Shown: piece by piece, positions 39,720 through 48,505 of the stretch
Position numbering within the stretch: position 1 is the stretch's first letter
Layout of the letters: every line of letters starts with the position of its first letter
Assembly: GCF_036002945.1 (NCBI RefSeq)
Contig: NZ_CP108529.1
Location: 7,187,001 to 7,251,000 of the forward strand
Length of the DNA: 64,000 nucleotides
Source: Streptomyces sp. NBC_01224
Lineage (GTDB): Bacteria; Actinomycetota; Actinomycetes; Streptomycetales; Streptomycetaceae
Reading direction: 5' to 3'
Notes under the pieces: generated by a model
What the model was told of the DNA's origin: nothing
What the model saw: only the letters and a program-made list of their open reading frames with translations
Database searches by the model: none
Position numbers and translations under genes: made by a program

Positions 39720-41117
39720 CTAGAGGACTAGCGACAGCAGCAGGATGAAGGCCAGCGAGACCACGGAGATGATGGTCTCCATCACCGACCAGGTCTTCAC
39801 CGTCTGGCCGACGTTCATGCCGAAGTACTCCTTCACCAGCCAGAACCCGGCGTCATTGACATGGCTGAAGAAGAGCGAGCCCGCGCCGACGGCGAGGACC
39901 AGCAGAGCGGCGTGCGACGTCGACATGTCGGCGGCCAGCGGGGCGACCAGACCGGCCGCCGAGATGGTGGCCACGGTCGCCGAACCGGTCGCGAGCCGGA
40001 TCGCGACGGCGATCAGCCAGCCCAGCAGCAGTGCCGGGATCGACCAGTCCTTGGAGAAGTCCAGGATCATCTGGCCCACACCGGCGTCGATGAGGGTCTG
40101 CTTGAAACCGCCGCCCGCACCCACGATCAGCAGCACACCCGCGATCGGGGCGAGGGACTTCTCGACGGTGGTGGAGAGCCGGCCCTTGGTGAAACCGGCC
40201 GCCCGGCCCAGTGTGAACATGCCGACTATGACGGCCGCGAGCAGCGCGATCAGCGGCGAGCCGATCACATCGGTGACCCGCTGGACACCCTGCTGCGGGT
40301 CGTCCACGACGATGTCGACCAGGGCCTTGACCAGCATCAGCACGACGGGCAGCAGAATCGTCGCCAGGGTGGCGCCGAAGCTGGGCCGACGGTCCAGATC
40401 CTCCGAAGGACGCTGCGGAATCATCTTCTCCGGAGCCTTGATGTCCACCCAGCGCGCTGCGTAACGGGAGAAGACCGGCCCCGCGATGATCACGGTCGGG
40501 ATTGCGACCAGCACACCGAGCGCGAGCGTGACACCGAGGTTGGCGCCGAGGGCGTCGATCGCCACCAGCGGGCCGGGGTGCGGCGGAATCAGCCCGTGCA
40601 TCACGGAGAGTCCGGCCAGCGCCGGGATACCGATCCGCATCAGGGAGTAGTTGCCGCGCTTGGCGACGAGCAGCACCACCGGGATCATCAGCACGATCCC
40701 GACCTCGAAGAACAGCGGCAGACCGATGATCGAGGCGATCAGGACCATCGCCCACGGCATGGCCCGCCCGCTCGCCTTCGCGAGGATCGTGTCGACGATC
40801 TGGTCCGCGCCGCCGGAGTCGGCGAGCAGCTTGCCCAGAATGGCGCCGAGCGCAATGAGGACACCGACACCCGCGACGGTCGAGCCGAGGCCGGCGGTGA
40901 AGCTGGCGATCGTCTTGGCCGGTGCGGCGCCGGCGAACGAGCCGAGCGCCAGCGAGCCGATGGTCAGCGCGAGAAACGCGTGCATCTTGAACTTGGTGAT
41001 GAGCAGAACGATGACGGCGATGCCCGCCAGTACTGCGATGCCCAACTGCGCGTTGCCTGCCGAAGTGATCGGTTCGACGGCATCCGCTGCCAGCATCTCG
41101 ACGCTGAGACTGGTCAC
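39720..41117 (-). CDS. gntP: Gluconate:H+ symporter (GntP family)
   Basis: A 465-residue permease with 12-14 hydrophobic helices. Family features include LGKLLADSGGADQIVDTIL, HGLIPPHPGPLVAIDALGAN, GAGGGFKQTLIDAGVGQMI and SHVNDAGFWLVKEYFGM, all typical of gluconate permeases. GTG 41117 has AAGGAAC 7 bases upstream. It starts 11 bp after the gluconokinase stop, so uptake and phosphorylation are encoded in one operon, divergent from gntR. It would deliver D-gluconate to gluconokinase and then the pentose phosphate pathway. Confidence 0.95.
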   Translation of the reverse strand: MTSLSVEMLAADAVEPITSAGNAQLGIAVLAGIAVIVLLITKFKMHAFLALTIGSLALGSFAGAAPAKTIASFTAGLGSTVAGVGVLIALGAILGKLLADSGGADQIVDTILAKASGRAMPWAMVLIASIIGLPLFFEVGIVLMIPVVLLVAKRGNYSLMRIGIPALAGLSVMHGLIPPHPGPLVAIDALGANLGVTLALGVLVAIPTVIIAGPVFSRYAARWVDIKAPEKMIPQRPSEDLDRRPSFGATLATILLPVVLMLVKALVDIVVDDPQQGVQRVTDVIGSPLIALLAAVIVGMFTLGRAAGFTKGRLSTTVEKSLAPIAGVLLIVGAGGGFKQTLIDAGVGQMILDFSKDWSIPALLLGWLIAVAIRLATGSATVATISAAGLVAPLAADMSTSHAALLVLAVGAGSLFFSHVNDAGFWLVKEYFGMNVGQTVKTWSVMETIISVVSLAFILLLSLVL

Positions 41118-41128
41118 GGTGGTGTTCC

Positions 41129-41638
41129 TTAGCTATCGAGCCGGCGCAACGCGGCGACGGCTCGCTGGGTGATTTCTTCGGGGGTGCCGGACACATCGAC
41201 CGAGACTCCGGCCTCGTCCTCCTGCAGCGGCTGCAGGGTGGCGAACTGCGAGTCGAGCAGTGCGGTGGGCATGAAGTGGCCCTTGCGCTCCGCCATGCGC
41301 TCCTCGATCAGAGCCCGGTCGCCGGTCAGATGGAGGAAGACGGCACCGGGGGCCTCGGCACGCAGCCGGTCCCGGTAGACCCGCTTGAGCGCCGAGCTGC
41401 TCACCACCCCGCCGAGCCCCGCCCGGCCGTGCGCCCACTGACCGATCGCATCGAGCCAGGGCCACCGGTCGGAGTCGTCCAGTGGGGTACCGGCCGACAT
41501 CTTGGCGATGTTCGCCGCGGGATGGAAGTCATCGCCCTCGGCGTACGGAACGCCGAGTTCGGCGGCGAGCAGGGGGCCGATCGTGGTCTTGCCGGTCCCT
41601 GCAACGCCCATCACCACGACGACGTGGGGGGTGCTCAT
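41129..41638 (-). CDS. gntK: Gluconokinase
   Basis: A 169-residue kinase that phosphorylates D-gluconate to 6-phosphogluconate with ATP. The P-loop GVAGTGKTT, the substrate segment YAEGDDFHPAANIAKMSAG, DDSDRWPWLDAIG and the RKGHFMP lid are all present, matching the GntK/IdnK family in order and length. ATG 41638 (MSTPHVV) follows GCGAGG; upstream in-frame sequence belongs to the intergenic region. It is the first gene of gntK-gntP. The divergent gntR and the repeated GTACGAC sequence in the gap indicate gluconate-responsive repression. Confidence 0.95.
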   Translation of the reverse strand: MSTPHVVVVMGVAGTGKTTIGPLLAAELGVPYAEGDDFHPAANIAKMSAGTPLDDSDRWPWLDAIGQWAHGRAGLGGVVSSSALKRVYRDRLRAEAPGAVFLHLTGDRALIEERMAERKGHFMPTALLDSQFATLQPLQEDEAGVSVDVSGTPEEITQRAVAALRRLDS

Positions 41639-41707
41639 TGGTGGTGCCTCGCTGTCTTCTTCGACGTCTTCCTCGACATCGGTCCGTCGCGCTACTGAAA
41701 CCCATAC

Positions 41708-41746
41708 GTACGACTTATTCAAGATGCTGTGACATAAACGTCGTAC
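41708..41746. promoter_or_regulatory. Candidate GntR operator pair
   Basis: GTACGAC (41708-41714) and its inverted copy GTCGTAC (41740-41746) lie 25 bp apart in the AT-richer gap between gntK and gntR. The first is within CATACGTACGACTTATT, itself partly palindromic. The placement suits control of both divergent promoters by GntR. Confidence 0.4.
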
Positions 41747-41782
41747 TTTTTGTTCCTGAAGGGTGCCCCGTAGGCTGTGCTC

Positions 41783-42484
41783 ATGACCACACGGGGCCCT
41801 GGGCTGCATACACATGTGCTGGACACCCTGGGTCTGGAGATCGCCGCGGGGGAGCACCGGCCGGGGCAGGTGCTGCGTACCGACGAGCTGGCCCAGCGCT
41901 TCGACGTCTCGCGCACGGTCGTACGCGAAGTGGTCCGTGTCCTCGAATCCATGCACCTGGTCGAGTCACGGCGCCGGGTCGGCGTGACCGTACAGCCGAC
42001 CGAGGCATGGAATGTCTACGATCCGCAGGTCATCCGGTGGCGGCTGGCCGGCGCCGACCGCCCGCGCCAGCTGCGCTCCCTGACCGTGCTCCGCTCAGCG
42101 ATCGAACCGGTCGCGGCCGGCCTCGCCGCCCGTAACGCCACCCCGGAGCAGTGCGCGGCCCTCACCGAGTGCGCGCTCGGCATGGTCGCCACCTCGCGCG
42201 GCCAGCAGCTGGAGGGCTATCTGGAGCACGACATCGCGTTCCACCGGATCGTGCTCAACGCTTCCGGCAACGAGATGTTCGCGCGGCTCGGTGATGTCGT
42301 CGCCGAGGTCCTGGCGGGCCGCACCCACCACCAGGTGATGTTCGAGGACCCCGACCCGGCCGCGGTCACCCTCCACGTCCGGCTCGCCGAAGCGGTGCGC
42401 GAGGGCGACGCGGTGGCGGCGGAACGGCTGACGAAGGAGATCGCGGTGGGTGCCCTGCACGAGCTGGACGTGCTCGCACCCTGA
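41783..42484 (+). CDS. gntR: GntR/FadR-family regulator of gluconate genes
   Basis: A 233-residue regulator with the winged HTH (LRTDELAQRFDVSRTVVREVVRVLESMHLV) and a C-terminal all-helical FCD ligand domain (ERLTVLRSAIEPVAA-type helix, then EHDIAFHRIVLNASGN with metal-binding Asp/His). This is the FadR subfamily that usually binds sugar acids. It is divergent from gntK-gntP, so it most likely represses them and itself until gluconate or 6-phosphogluconate is present. Start ATG 41783 is used; an in-frame GTG at 41777 is an alternative and neither has a textbook ribosome site. Confidence 0.9.
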   Translation: MTTRGPGLHTHVLDTLGLEIAAGEHRPGQVLRTDELAQRFDVSRTVVREVVRVLESMHLVESRRRVGVTVQPTEAWNVYDPQVIRWRLAGADRPRQLRSLTVLRSAIEPVAAGLAARNATPEQCAALTECALGMVATSRGQQLEGYLEHDIAFHRIVLNASGNEMFARLGDVVAEVLAGRTHHQVMFEDPDPAAVTLHVRLAEAVREGDAVAAERLTKEIAVGALHELDVLAP

Positions 42485-42538
42485 GGCCCGTGCCGCGGCG
42501 CCGTCGCGCGTACGTACCCGCTCTCCGAGGTCCCGTCC

Positions 42539-43261
42539 CTACGGTGCCGACGCATGCACGCGCTGCAGCCGGGCCGCGGCCGCGGCCAGCACCATCTCCA
42601 GCGCCGCGGGATAGCCGCTGCGGTCCATCTCCGCGACCAGCACCCCCGCGGTCGCCGCGATATTCGGATGGGTATCGGCCGGAAGCCGGGCGTACGTCTC
42701 CGGCCAGGTCCGCACCTCCTGTGCACGGGCCTGCTCCGACAGCACCAGCGTGGACGCGTCCAGCGCCGCGAATGACAGCGTCTGGTCGACGAAGACGTGG
42801 TAGATCCGTACCGCCTCGGCATCCGGGAATCCCGCACCGCGCAACACCCCGAGAATCGCCTCCACCGAGCGGATCTCATGCGCCCGGCCGGTCACCCGGG
42901 CACAGGTCAGCGTCGCCGCCTGAGGGTGCGCCAGATAGTCCGCGTGCATCCGCAGGCCGAGAGCGCGCAGATCGGCCCGCCAGTCACCCGTCGGCCGCCA
43001 GGCGCGCAACGTACGGCCGATCAACTCGTCGGCCACCGCGAGCAGTAGTTCGTCCGTGTCCCGGAAGTACCGGTAGAGGGCGCTGGGATCGCAGCCGAGA
43101 GCCGCACCGAGCCGGCGCACGGTGAGCGCCGCCGCCCCGTGCTCCCCGATCAGCCGCAACGCCGTCTCCACGATCAGCTGCTCGGACAGCACCGTGCCCT
43201 GTTTGGTGGGGCGCCTGCGGCGCCGCGCCCCCTCCGGTACCACCCGCTCGCTCGCGCTCAT
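42539..43261 (-). CDS. TetR family regulator divergent from APC permease/amidohydrolase operon
   Basis: A 240-residue TetR protein. A basic leader (ARRRRRPTKQG) precedes the HTH at about residues 28-72 (LTVRRLGAALGCDPSALYRYFRDTDELL). The C-terminal domain has TetR_C type features and ends in an Ala-rich helix. It is divergent from the permease gene, with an 11-bp perfect palindrome (CAACAGTGTTG) in the 99-bp gap, so it probably represses the permease-amidohydrolase operon. The basic arm may add DNA contacts. Confidence 0.88.
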   Translation of the reverse strand: MSASERVVPEGARRRRRPTKQGTVLSEQLIVETALRLIGEHGAAALTVRRLGAALGCDPSALYRYFRDTDELLLAVADELIGRTLRAWRPTGDWRADLRALGLRMHADYLAHPQAATLTCARVTGRAHEIRSVEAILGVLRGAGFPDAEAVRIYHVFVDQTLSFAALDASTLVLSEQARAQEVRTWPETYARLPADTHPNIAATAGVLVAEMDRSGYPAALEMVLAAAAARLQRVHASAP

Positions 43262-43276
43262 GGCGGCACCTTATGA

Positions 43277-43287
43277 CAACAGTGTTG
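43277..43287. promoter_or_regulatory. Palindromic operator candidate (CAACAGTGTTG)
   Basis: A perfect 11-bp palindrome with TGA/ACG flanks, 15 bp upstream of the tetR start and 74 bp before the permease start. It is the only clear dyad in the gap. Confidence 0.5.
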
Positions 43288-43360
43288 ACGTGTGAACCCG
43301 TCGGAGAGTTCGATGTGCCGCCATCGGGGACGAAGAGCGCCCCTCGGCGAAGGAGCCACC

Positions 43361-44890
43361 GTGACGGACTCACCCATCCCCTACGGCAGTGACCCACCGG
43401 CACCCGCGGCACTCAAGAGGAGCCTCGGTGTCGTGGACGGCGTCGTCATCGCCGCCTCCTCCACCGCCGCCACCTCCAGCATCGGTATCGGGCTGGGCGT
43501 GACCGCGGGCGCCGTCGGCCTGCATCTGCCGATCATCATGCTGCTCGCGTTCCTGCCCATCCTGGGTATCGCCGGCGCGTACTCCCGGCTCAACAAGGTC
43601 GAGCCGAACATGGGCAGCGGCTATGTCTGGGTCGGCCGCTCCCTCAGCCCCTGGCTCGGCTTCCTCGTCGGCTGGATCGGGATCGTCTCCACTGTCGTCT
43701 TCCTGTCCTACACCACGACCGTCACGGGCTCCGCCCTGCTCCAACTCGCCGGCGAGGGAGGGCTGCACACTGTCGCCGGGCTCCACCTCGACCCGGACTC
43801 CACCGCCCAGTCGACCGCGCTGGGCATCGTTGTTCTGATCGCCGTCACCTTCACCGCGATCACCGGCATCCGGTCCGCCGCCAACCTGCAGAAATACCTT
43901 CTCGTCTTCGAGTACGTCGTCCTGCTCGGCTTCTGCGGGTACGGACTGGTCGTCGGCCCGCACCCGTTCAGCCTCGACTGGATCAACCCGTTCACCATCC
44001 CGTCCGGGCAGCAGCTCGCCCAGGGGCTGCTGCTCTCCGTCTTCTGTTACTGGGGCTTCGAGTCGACGTTCAGCGTCACCGAGGAGATCCGCGACCCGCA
44101 GGACGCCTCCCGCGCCGGTCTCATCACCCTGTTCACCATGCTCGGCTTCTTCCTGCTCGGCTCCTTCGCCTTTCAACGCGTCCTCTCACTCGACGAGTTG
44201 ACGGGCCACGGCGCCCAGGGCCTCACCTACCTCGGTGACCGGCTCGCCGATCAGCCGCTTGCCGCGCTCCCGCTGATCGCCCTCACCTTCTCCGCCGTCG
44301 CCTCCCTCCAGTCCGGCGTGATACCCACTGTGCGCGGCATGTTCGCGATGGGCCGCGACCGCACGCTCGGCCCGTTCTGGACCAGGGTCAGCCCGCGCTA
44401 CGGGACACCGGCGGCCGGAACCATCGCGGTCGGCTGTGTAGCCGCCGCCATCGCCGTCGCCTCACTCGTCATCCCGAAGGTCGGCGACCTCATCCTGGCC
44501 TCCGTCAACGCGATCGGTGTCGTCGTCTCGCTGTACTACGCGCTCACCGCACTTGCCGCCGCCGCGCGCTTTCGCGGGGCGCTGCGCGAGAGCCGGTCCG
44601 AGGCCCTGCGGGCCGTGGTGCTCCCGGTGCTCAGTGCCGCCACGCTGCTCGGCCTCGGCGGCTACCTCTGCTGGTCCTTCTACAACTCCGCCGACCACTT
44701 CGAGATCAGCCCGGACAACGGCTGGTTCATGCTCTTCTGCCCGGCCGCCATGCTGCTGTCCGGAGTCGGTGCGGCAGCCTGGGCCAAGTGGGCACGGAAG
44801 TCTCCGTACTTCGTCACCGGCCGGTCCACCGCCCCGGACCTCACCGCCGAACCCGAACCCGGGTGCGAGACCGCGCCCGGCCCCGCCTGA
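43361..44890 (+). CDS. APC superfamily amino acid/amine permease
   Basis: A 509-residue transporter with about twelve transmembrane helices. The first helix region SLGVVDGVVIAASSTAATSS, the NMGSGYVWVGRSLSPWLGF stretch of helix 3 and YWGFESTFSVTEEIRDPQ near helix 6-7 are typical of APC amino acid permeases. GTG 43361 (TDSPIPYGS follows) has GAAGGAG 7 bases upstream. It is followed after 35 bp by an amidohydrolase, so the pair may import and hydrolyse an N-acyl or amide compound. The divergent TetR probably controls the operon. Substrate is unknown. Confidence 0.88.
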   Translation: MTDSPIPYGSDPPAPAALKRSLGVVDGVVIAASSTAATSSIGIGLGVTAGAVGLHLPIIMLLAFLPILGIAGAYSRLNKVEPNMGSGYVWVGRSLSPWLGFLVGWIGIVSTVVFLSYTTTVTGSALLQLAGEGGLHTVAGLHLDPDSTAQSTALGIVVLIAVTFTAITGIRSAANLQKYLLVFEYVVLLGFCGYGLVVGPHPFSLDWINPFTIPSGQQLAQGLLLSVFCYWGFESTFSVTEEIRDPQDASRAGLITLFTMLGFFLLGSFAFQRVLSLDELTGHGAQGLTYLGDRLADQPLAALPLIALTFSAVASLQSGVIPTVRGMFAMGRDRTLGPFWTRVSPRYGTPAAGTIAVGCVAAAIAVASLVIPKVGDLILASVNAIGVVVSLYYALTALAAAARFRGALRESRSEALRAVVLPVLSAATLLGLGGYLCWSFYNSADHFEISPDNGWFMLFCPAAMLLSGVGAAAWAKWARKSPYFVTGRSTAPDLTAEPEPGCETAPGPA

Positions 44891-44925
44891 CCGCACGCAG
44901 CACCCTCAAGGAAACGGAACCACCC

Positions 44926-46563
44926 ATGCACCGCACCCCCGCCGATCTCGTCCTCACAGGCGGCCCGGTTCTCACCATGGACGCGGCCCGCAGCCGCGCC
45001 ACCACCGTCGCCGTCACCGACGGCCGCATCACCGCCGTCGGCCACGACGAGGTACGGGAACTGGCAGGCCCGAGGACCGAAGTCGTCGACCTCGCCGGCC
45101 GGCTCCTCGTCCCAGGTTTCCAGGACGCCCACATCCACCCGGTCACCGCCGGACTGGAACTCGCCCAGTGCAACCTCACCGATACCCACACGGCGGCGCA
45201 GACCGTCGCCGCCGTCCGGGCCTACGCCGACACCCACCCCGGCCAGGAGTGGATCACCGGCGGCGGCTGGTCCATGGACGCCTTCGACGGCGGCGCCCCC
45301 ACCAGGGAGCAGCTCGACACCGCAGTACCCGACCGCCCCGCCTACCTGGTCAACCGCGACCACCACGGCGCCTGGGTCAACACCCGCGCCCTGACACTCG
45401 CCGGCATCACCCGGGACACCCCCGACCCGGCCGACGGCCGCATCGAACGCGACGACCGCGGCGAACCCACCGGGCTCCTCCAGGAGGGCGCCATGGACCT
45501 GGTCGCCCGCCACACCCCGCGCTCCACCCCGGCCGACCGGCTGGCCGCACTGCACCGCGCCCAACGGCTGCTCCACTCCTACGGGATCACCGCCTGGCAG
45601 GACGCCATCATCGGCGGATTCGGCTCCATGGACGACCCGGCCGACGCCTATCTGACCGCCGCCCGCGACGGCTCGCTCACCGCACGGGTCGTCGGTGCCC
45701 TCTGGTGGGACCGCGAGCGCGGCGCCGAACAGATTCCCGAGCTCGTGGCCAGGCGAAAGGAGCTGAACGTCGGACGCTTCCGGGCCGGCTCGGTGAAGAT
45801 CATGCAGGACGGCGTCGCCGAAACCGGCACCGCCGCCCTGCTCGCCCCCTACCTCGACTGCTGCGGCTGCGCCACTGCCAACCGCGGCACCAGCTTCGTC
45901 GACCCCGTCGAGCTGCGGCGCCACGTCACCGAACTGGACGCCCTCGGCTTCCAGGTCCACTTCCACGCGCTCGGCGACCGCGCCGTGCGCGAGGCACTCG
46001 ACGCCGTCGAAGCGGCCCGCGCCGCCAACGGCCGTACCGACACCCGCCCCCACCTCGCCCACCTCCAGATCGTCCACCCCGACGACATCCCCCGGTTCCG
46101 CGAACTCGGCGCCACGGCCAACATCCAGCCGCTCTGGGCCGCGCACGAACCGCAGATGGACGAGCTGACCATCCCCTTCCTCGGCGCCGAACGCGCCGCA
46201 CTGCAGTACCCGTTCGGCGCCCTGCTGCGCTCCGGCGCGACGGTCGCGGCCGGCAGTGACTGGCCGGTCAGCAGCGCCGATCCACTGCACGGCATCCACA
46301 CCGCGGTCAACCGGGTGACCCCCGAGAGCGAGGGGCCGGTCTTCCTCCCGGAGCAGCGCATCTCCTTGACCGCGGCCATCGCCGCGTACACGGCGGGCTC
46401 GGCGTATGTGAACCATCTGGACGACACCGGAAGCATCCGTCCCGGAACCCTCGCCGACCTGGTGGTCCTGGACCGGGATCCGTACGCGGGCCCGCCCGAG
46501 GAGATCGGTCACACCCGCGTCCTTCAGACGTACGTGGGCGGCAGGCGGGTCCACGAGGCCTGA
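44926..46563 (+). CDS. YtcJ-like metal-dependent amidohydrolase
   Basis: A 545-residue amidohydrolase of the amidohydrolase_3 group. LVPGFQDAHIHP gives the first metal-binding HxH. SVKIMQDGVAETGTAALL, FHALGDRAVREALDAVE, HLAHLQIVHPDDIPRF and VAAGSDWPVSSADPLHGI supply the later metal and catalytic positions in family order. Cytoplasmic; YtcJ relatives hydrolyse N-substituted formamides or similar amides. It is in an operon with the preceding permease (35-bp gap, AAGGAAACGG ribosome site). The pair suggests uptake and deacylation or deamination of an exogenous amide compound. Confidence 0.88.
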   Translation: MHRTPADLVLTGGPVLTMDAARSRATTVAVTDGRITAVGHDEVRELAGPRTEVVDLAGRLLVPGFQDAHIHPVTAGLELAQCNLTDTHTAAQTVAAVRAYADTHPGQEWITGGGWSMDAFDGGAPTREQLDTAVPDRPAYLVNRDHHGAWVNTRALTLAGITRDTPDPADGRIERDDRGEPTGLLQEGAMDLVARHTPRSTPADRLAALHRAQRLLHSYGITAWQDAIIGGFGSMDDPADAYLTAARDGSLTARVVGALWWDRERGAEQIPELVARRKELNVGRFRAGSVKIMQDGVAETGTAALLAPYLDCCGCATANRGTSFVDPVELRRHVTELDALGFQVHFHALGDRAVREALDAVEAARAANGRTDTRPHLAHLQIVHPDDIPRFRELGATANIQPLWAAHEPQMDELTIPFLGAERAALQYPFGALLRSGATVAAGSDWPVSSADPLHGIHTAVNRVTPESEGPVFLPEQRISLTAAIAAYTAGSAYVNHLDDTGSIRPGTLADLVVLDRDPYAGPPEEIGHTRVLQTYVGGRRVHEA

Positions 46564-46790
46564 GGCAATACGGTGGCCCCCGCGGAACGTTCCCGCGCGG
46601 GCCGCCGACGCAGCCGAGCCGGCCGCCGTGCCCGTGGTGGCCACCGTGCCCGGCGCCGTGAGCGGTACATCCCACCGGATGGACGGCAGTCGTTTCCCGC
46701 CAACGCGGCGCGCCGTCGTGACACCCTCACGGGGCGTACGGTTGTTCGTGTTCGATCTTCACGAAATGACGGAAACAGGGAGACCACGGT

Positions 46791-47876
46791 ATGTCGCAGC
46801 AGGTGCAAGGTGTCATCGCACCGGGGAAGAACGAGCCGGTACGGGTCGAGACGATCGTGATCCCGGACCCGGGCCCCGGCGAGGCCGTGGTGAAGATCCA
46901 GGCGTGCGGCGTCTGCCACACCGATCTCCACTACAAGCAGGGCGGCATCAACGACGACTTCCCCTTCCTGCTCGGCCACGAGGCCTCGGGCGTGGTGGAG
47001 TCCGTCGGCGAAGGGGTCACGGACGTCGAGCCCGGCGACTTCGTCATCCTCAACTGGCGTGCCGTGTGCGGGCAGTGTCGTGCGTGCCTGCGCGGCCGCC
47101 CCTGGTACTGCTTCAACACCCACAACGCCAAGCAGAAGATGACGCTGCTCGACGGCACGGAGCTGTCACCGGCGCTCGGTATCGGCGCGTTCGCCGAGAA
47201 GACCCTGGTCGCCGCCGGTCAGTGCACCAAGGTCGACCCGGAGGTCTCCCCGGCCGTCGCCGGGCTGCTCGGCTGTGGCGTGATGGCGGGCATCGGCGCG
47301 GCCATCAACACCGGGCAGGTCGGCCGCGGTGACTCGGTCGCCGTGATCGGCTGCGGCGGTGTCGGCGACGCGGCGATCGCGGGCGCGCGGCTGGCCGGCG
47401 CGGCGAAGATCATCGCCGTGGACATCGACGACCGCAAGCTGGAGACGGCGAAGACGATGGGCGCCACGCACACCGTCAACTCCCGCTCCGCCGACCCGGT
47501 CGAGGCGATCCGCTCCCTGACCGACGGCAACGGCGCGGACGTCGTCATCGAGGCGGTCGGCCGCCCGGAGACGTACAAGCAGGCCTTCTACGCCCGCGAC
47601 CTCGCAGGCACGGTCGTCCTGGTGGGCGTCCCGACCCCGGAGATGCAGCTGGAACTGCCGCTCATCGACGTCTTCGGCCGCGGCGGCTCGCTCAAGTCCT
47701 CCTGGTACGGCGACTGCCTGCCCTCGCGCGACTTCCCGATGCTCATCGACCTGCACCAGCAGGGCCGGATCGACCTCGGCGCGTTTGTCACCGAGACCAT
47801 CGGGCTCGGCGACATCGAGCAGGCCTTCGCCCGGATGCACGAAGGCGACGTGCTGCGCTCGGTGGTGGTCTTCTGA
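46791..47876 (+). CDS. mscR: S-(hydroxymethyl)mycothiol dehydrogenase / nitrosomycothiol reductase
   Basis: A 361-residue zinc alcohol dehydrogenase, the same length as mycobacterial MscR as I recall it. It oxidises the formaldehyde-mycothiol adduct to S-formylmycothiol with NAD and can also reduce S-nitrosomycothiol. Catalytic zinc ligands are Cys42 (GVCHTD) and His63-Glu64; structural zinc ligands are Cys93, Cys96, Cys99 and Cys107. The NAD motif is GCGGVG. The motif NWRAVCGQCRACLRGRPWYC is specific to the mycothiol-dependent subgroup. AGGGAGACC precedes the ATG. It overlaps by one base (TGATG) a metallo-beta-lactamase-fold gene, as in mycobacteria. Role: formaldehyde and nitrosative stress detoxification in the cytoplasm. 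Confidence 0.93.
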   Translation: MSQQVQGVIAPGKNEPVRVETIVIPDPGPGEAVVKIQACGVCHTDLHYKQGGINDDFPFLLGHEASGVVESVGEGVTDVEPGDFVILNWRAVCGQCRACLRGRPWYCFNTHNAKQKMTLLDGTELSPALGIGAFAEKTLVAAGQCTKVDPEVSPAVAGLLGCGVMAGIGAAINTGQVGRGDSVAVIGCGGVGDAAIAGARLAGAAKIIAVDIDDRKLETAKTMGATHTVNSRSADPVEAIRSLTDGNGADVVIEAVGRPETYKQAFYARDLAGTVVLVGVPTPEMQLELPLIDVFGRGGSLKSSWYGDCLPSRDFPMLIDLHQQGRIDLGAFVTETIGLGDIEQAFARMHEGDVLRSVVVF

Positions 47877-48505
47877 TGACCGCCCGCATCGACCACCTCG
47901 TCACCTCCGGCACCTTCGCCCTCGACGGCGGGGAGTGGGACGTCGACAACAACGTCTGGATCGTCGGCGACGACACCGAGGCGATCGTCATCGACGCCGC
48001 CCATGACGCCGCCGCCATCGAGGCCGCGCTGAACGGCCGTACGCTGCGCGCCATCGTCTGCACGCACGCGCACAACGACCACATCGACGCGGCCCCGGCC
48101 CTCGCCGACGCCACCGGCGCACCGGTCCTGCTGCACCCCGACGACCTGCCGCTGTGGAACCAGACCCACCCGGACCGCGCCCCGGACGGCGAACTGGCCG
48201 ACGGCCAGGAGCTGGAGATCGCCGGAACGACGCTCCAGGTCCTGCACACCCCCGGTCATGCCCCGGGCGCCGTCTGCCTGTACGCCCCCGAGCTGTCCAC
48301 CGTCTTCACGGGTGACACGCTCTTCCAGGGCGGCCCCGGAGCCACCGGGCGGTCCTTCTCCCACTTCCCGACGATCGTCGCGTCGATCAGGGACCGGCTG
48401 CTCGCCCTGCCGCAGGAGACCACCGTCCGCACCGGACACGGTGATTCCACGACCATCGGCGCGGAGGCCCCGCATCTGGACGAGTGGATCGCCCGCGGTC
48501 ACTGA
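47876..48505 (+). CDS. MBL-fold metallohydrolase, probable S-formylmycothiol hydrolase
   Basis: A 209-residue metallo-beta-lactamase-fold enzyme with the two-metal motif THAHNDHID, plus HTPGHAPG, FTGDTLF and the last His in TGHGDST. It is glyoxalase II-like in size and motifs. Its start overlaps the stop of the mycothiol-dependent formaldehyde dehydrogenase gene, the same gene pair as in mycobacteria (Rv2259-Rv2260 from memory). A natural role is hydrolysis of S-formylmycothiol to formate and mycothiol, completing the pathway; this is inference from context and family chemistry. Its last seven bases overlap the convergent pseudouridine synthase gene. Confidence 0.87.
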   Translation: MTARIDHLVTSGTFALDGGEWDVDNNVWIVGDDTEAIVIDAAHDAAAIEAALNGRTLRAIVCTHAHNDHIDAAPALADATGAPVLLHPDDLPLWNQTHPDRAPDGELADGQELEIAGTTLQVLHTPGHAPGAVCLYAPELSTVFTGDTLFQGGPGATGRSFSHFPTIVASIRDRLLALPQETTVRTGHGDSTTIGAEAPHLDEWIARGH

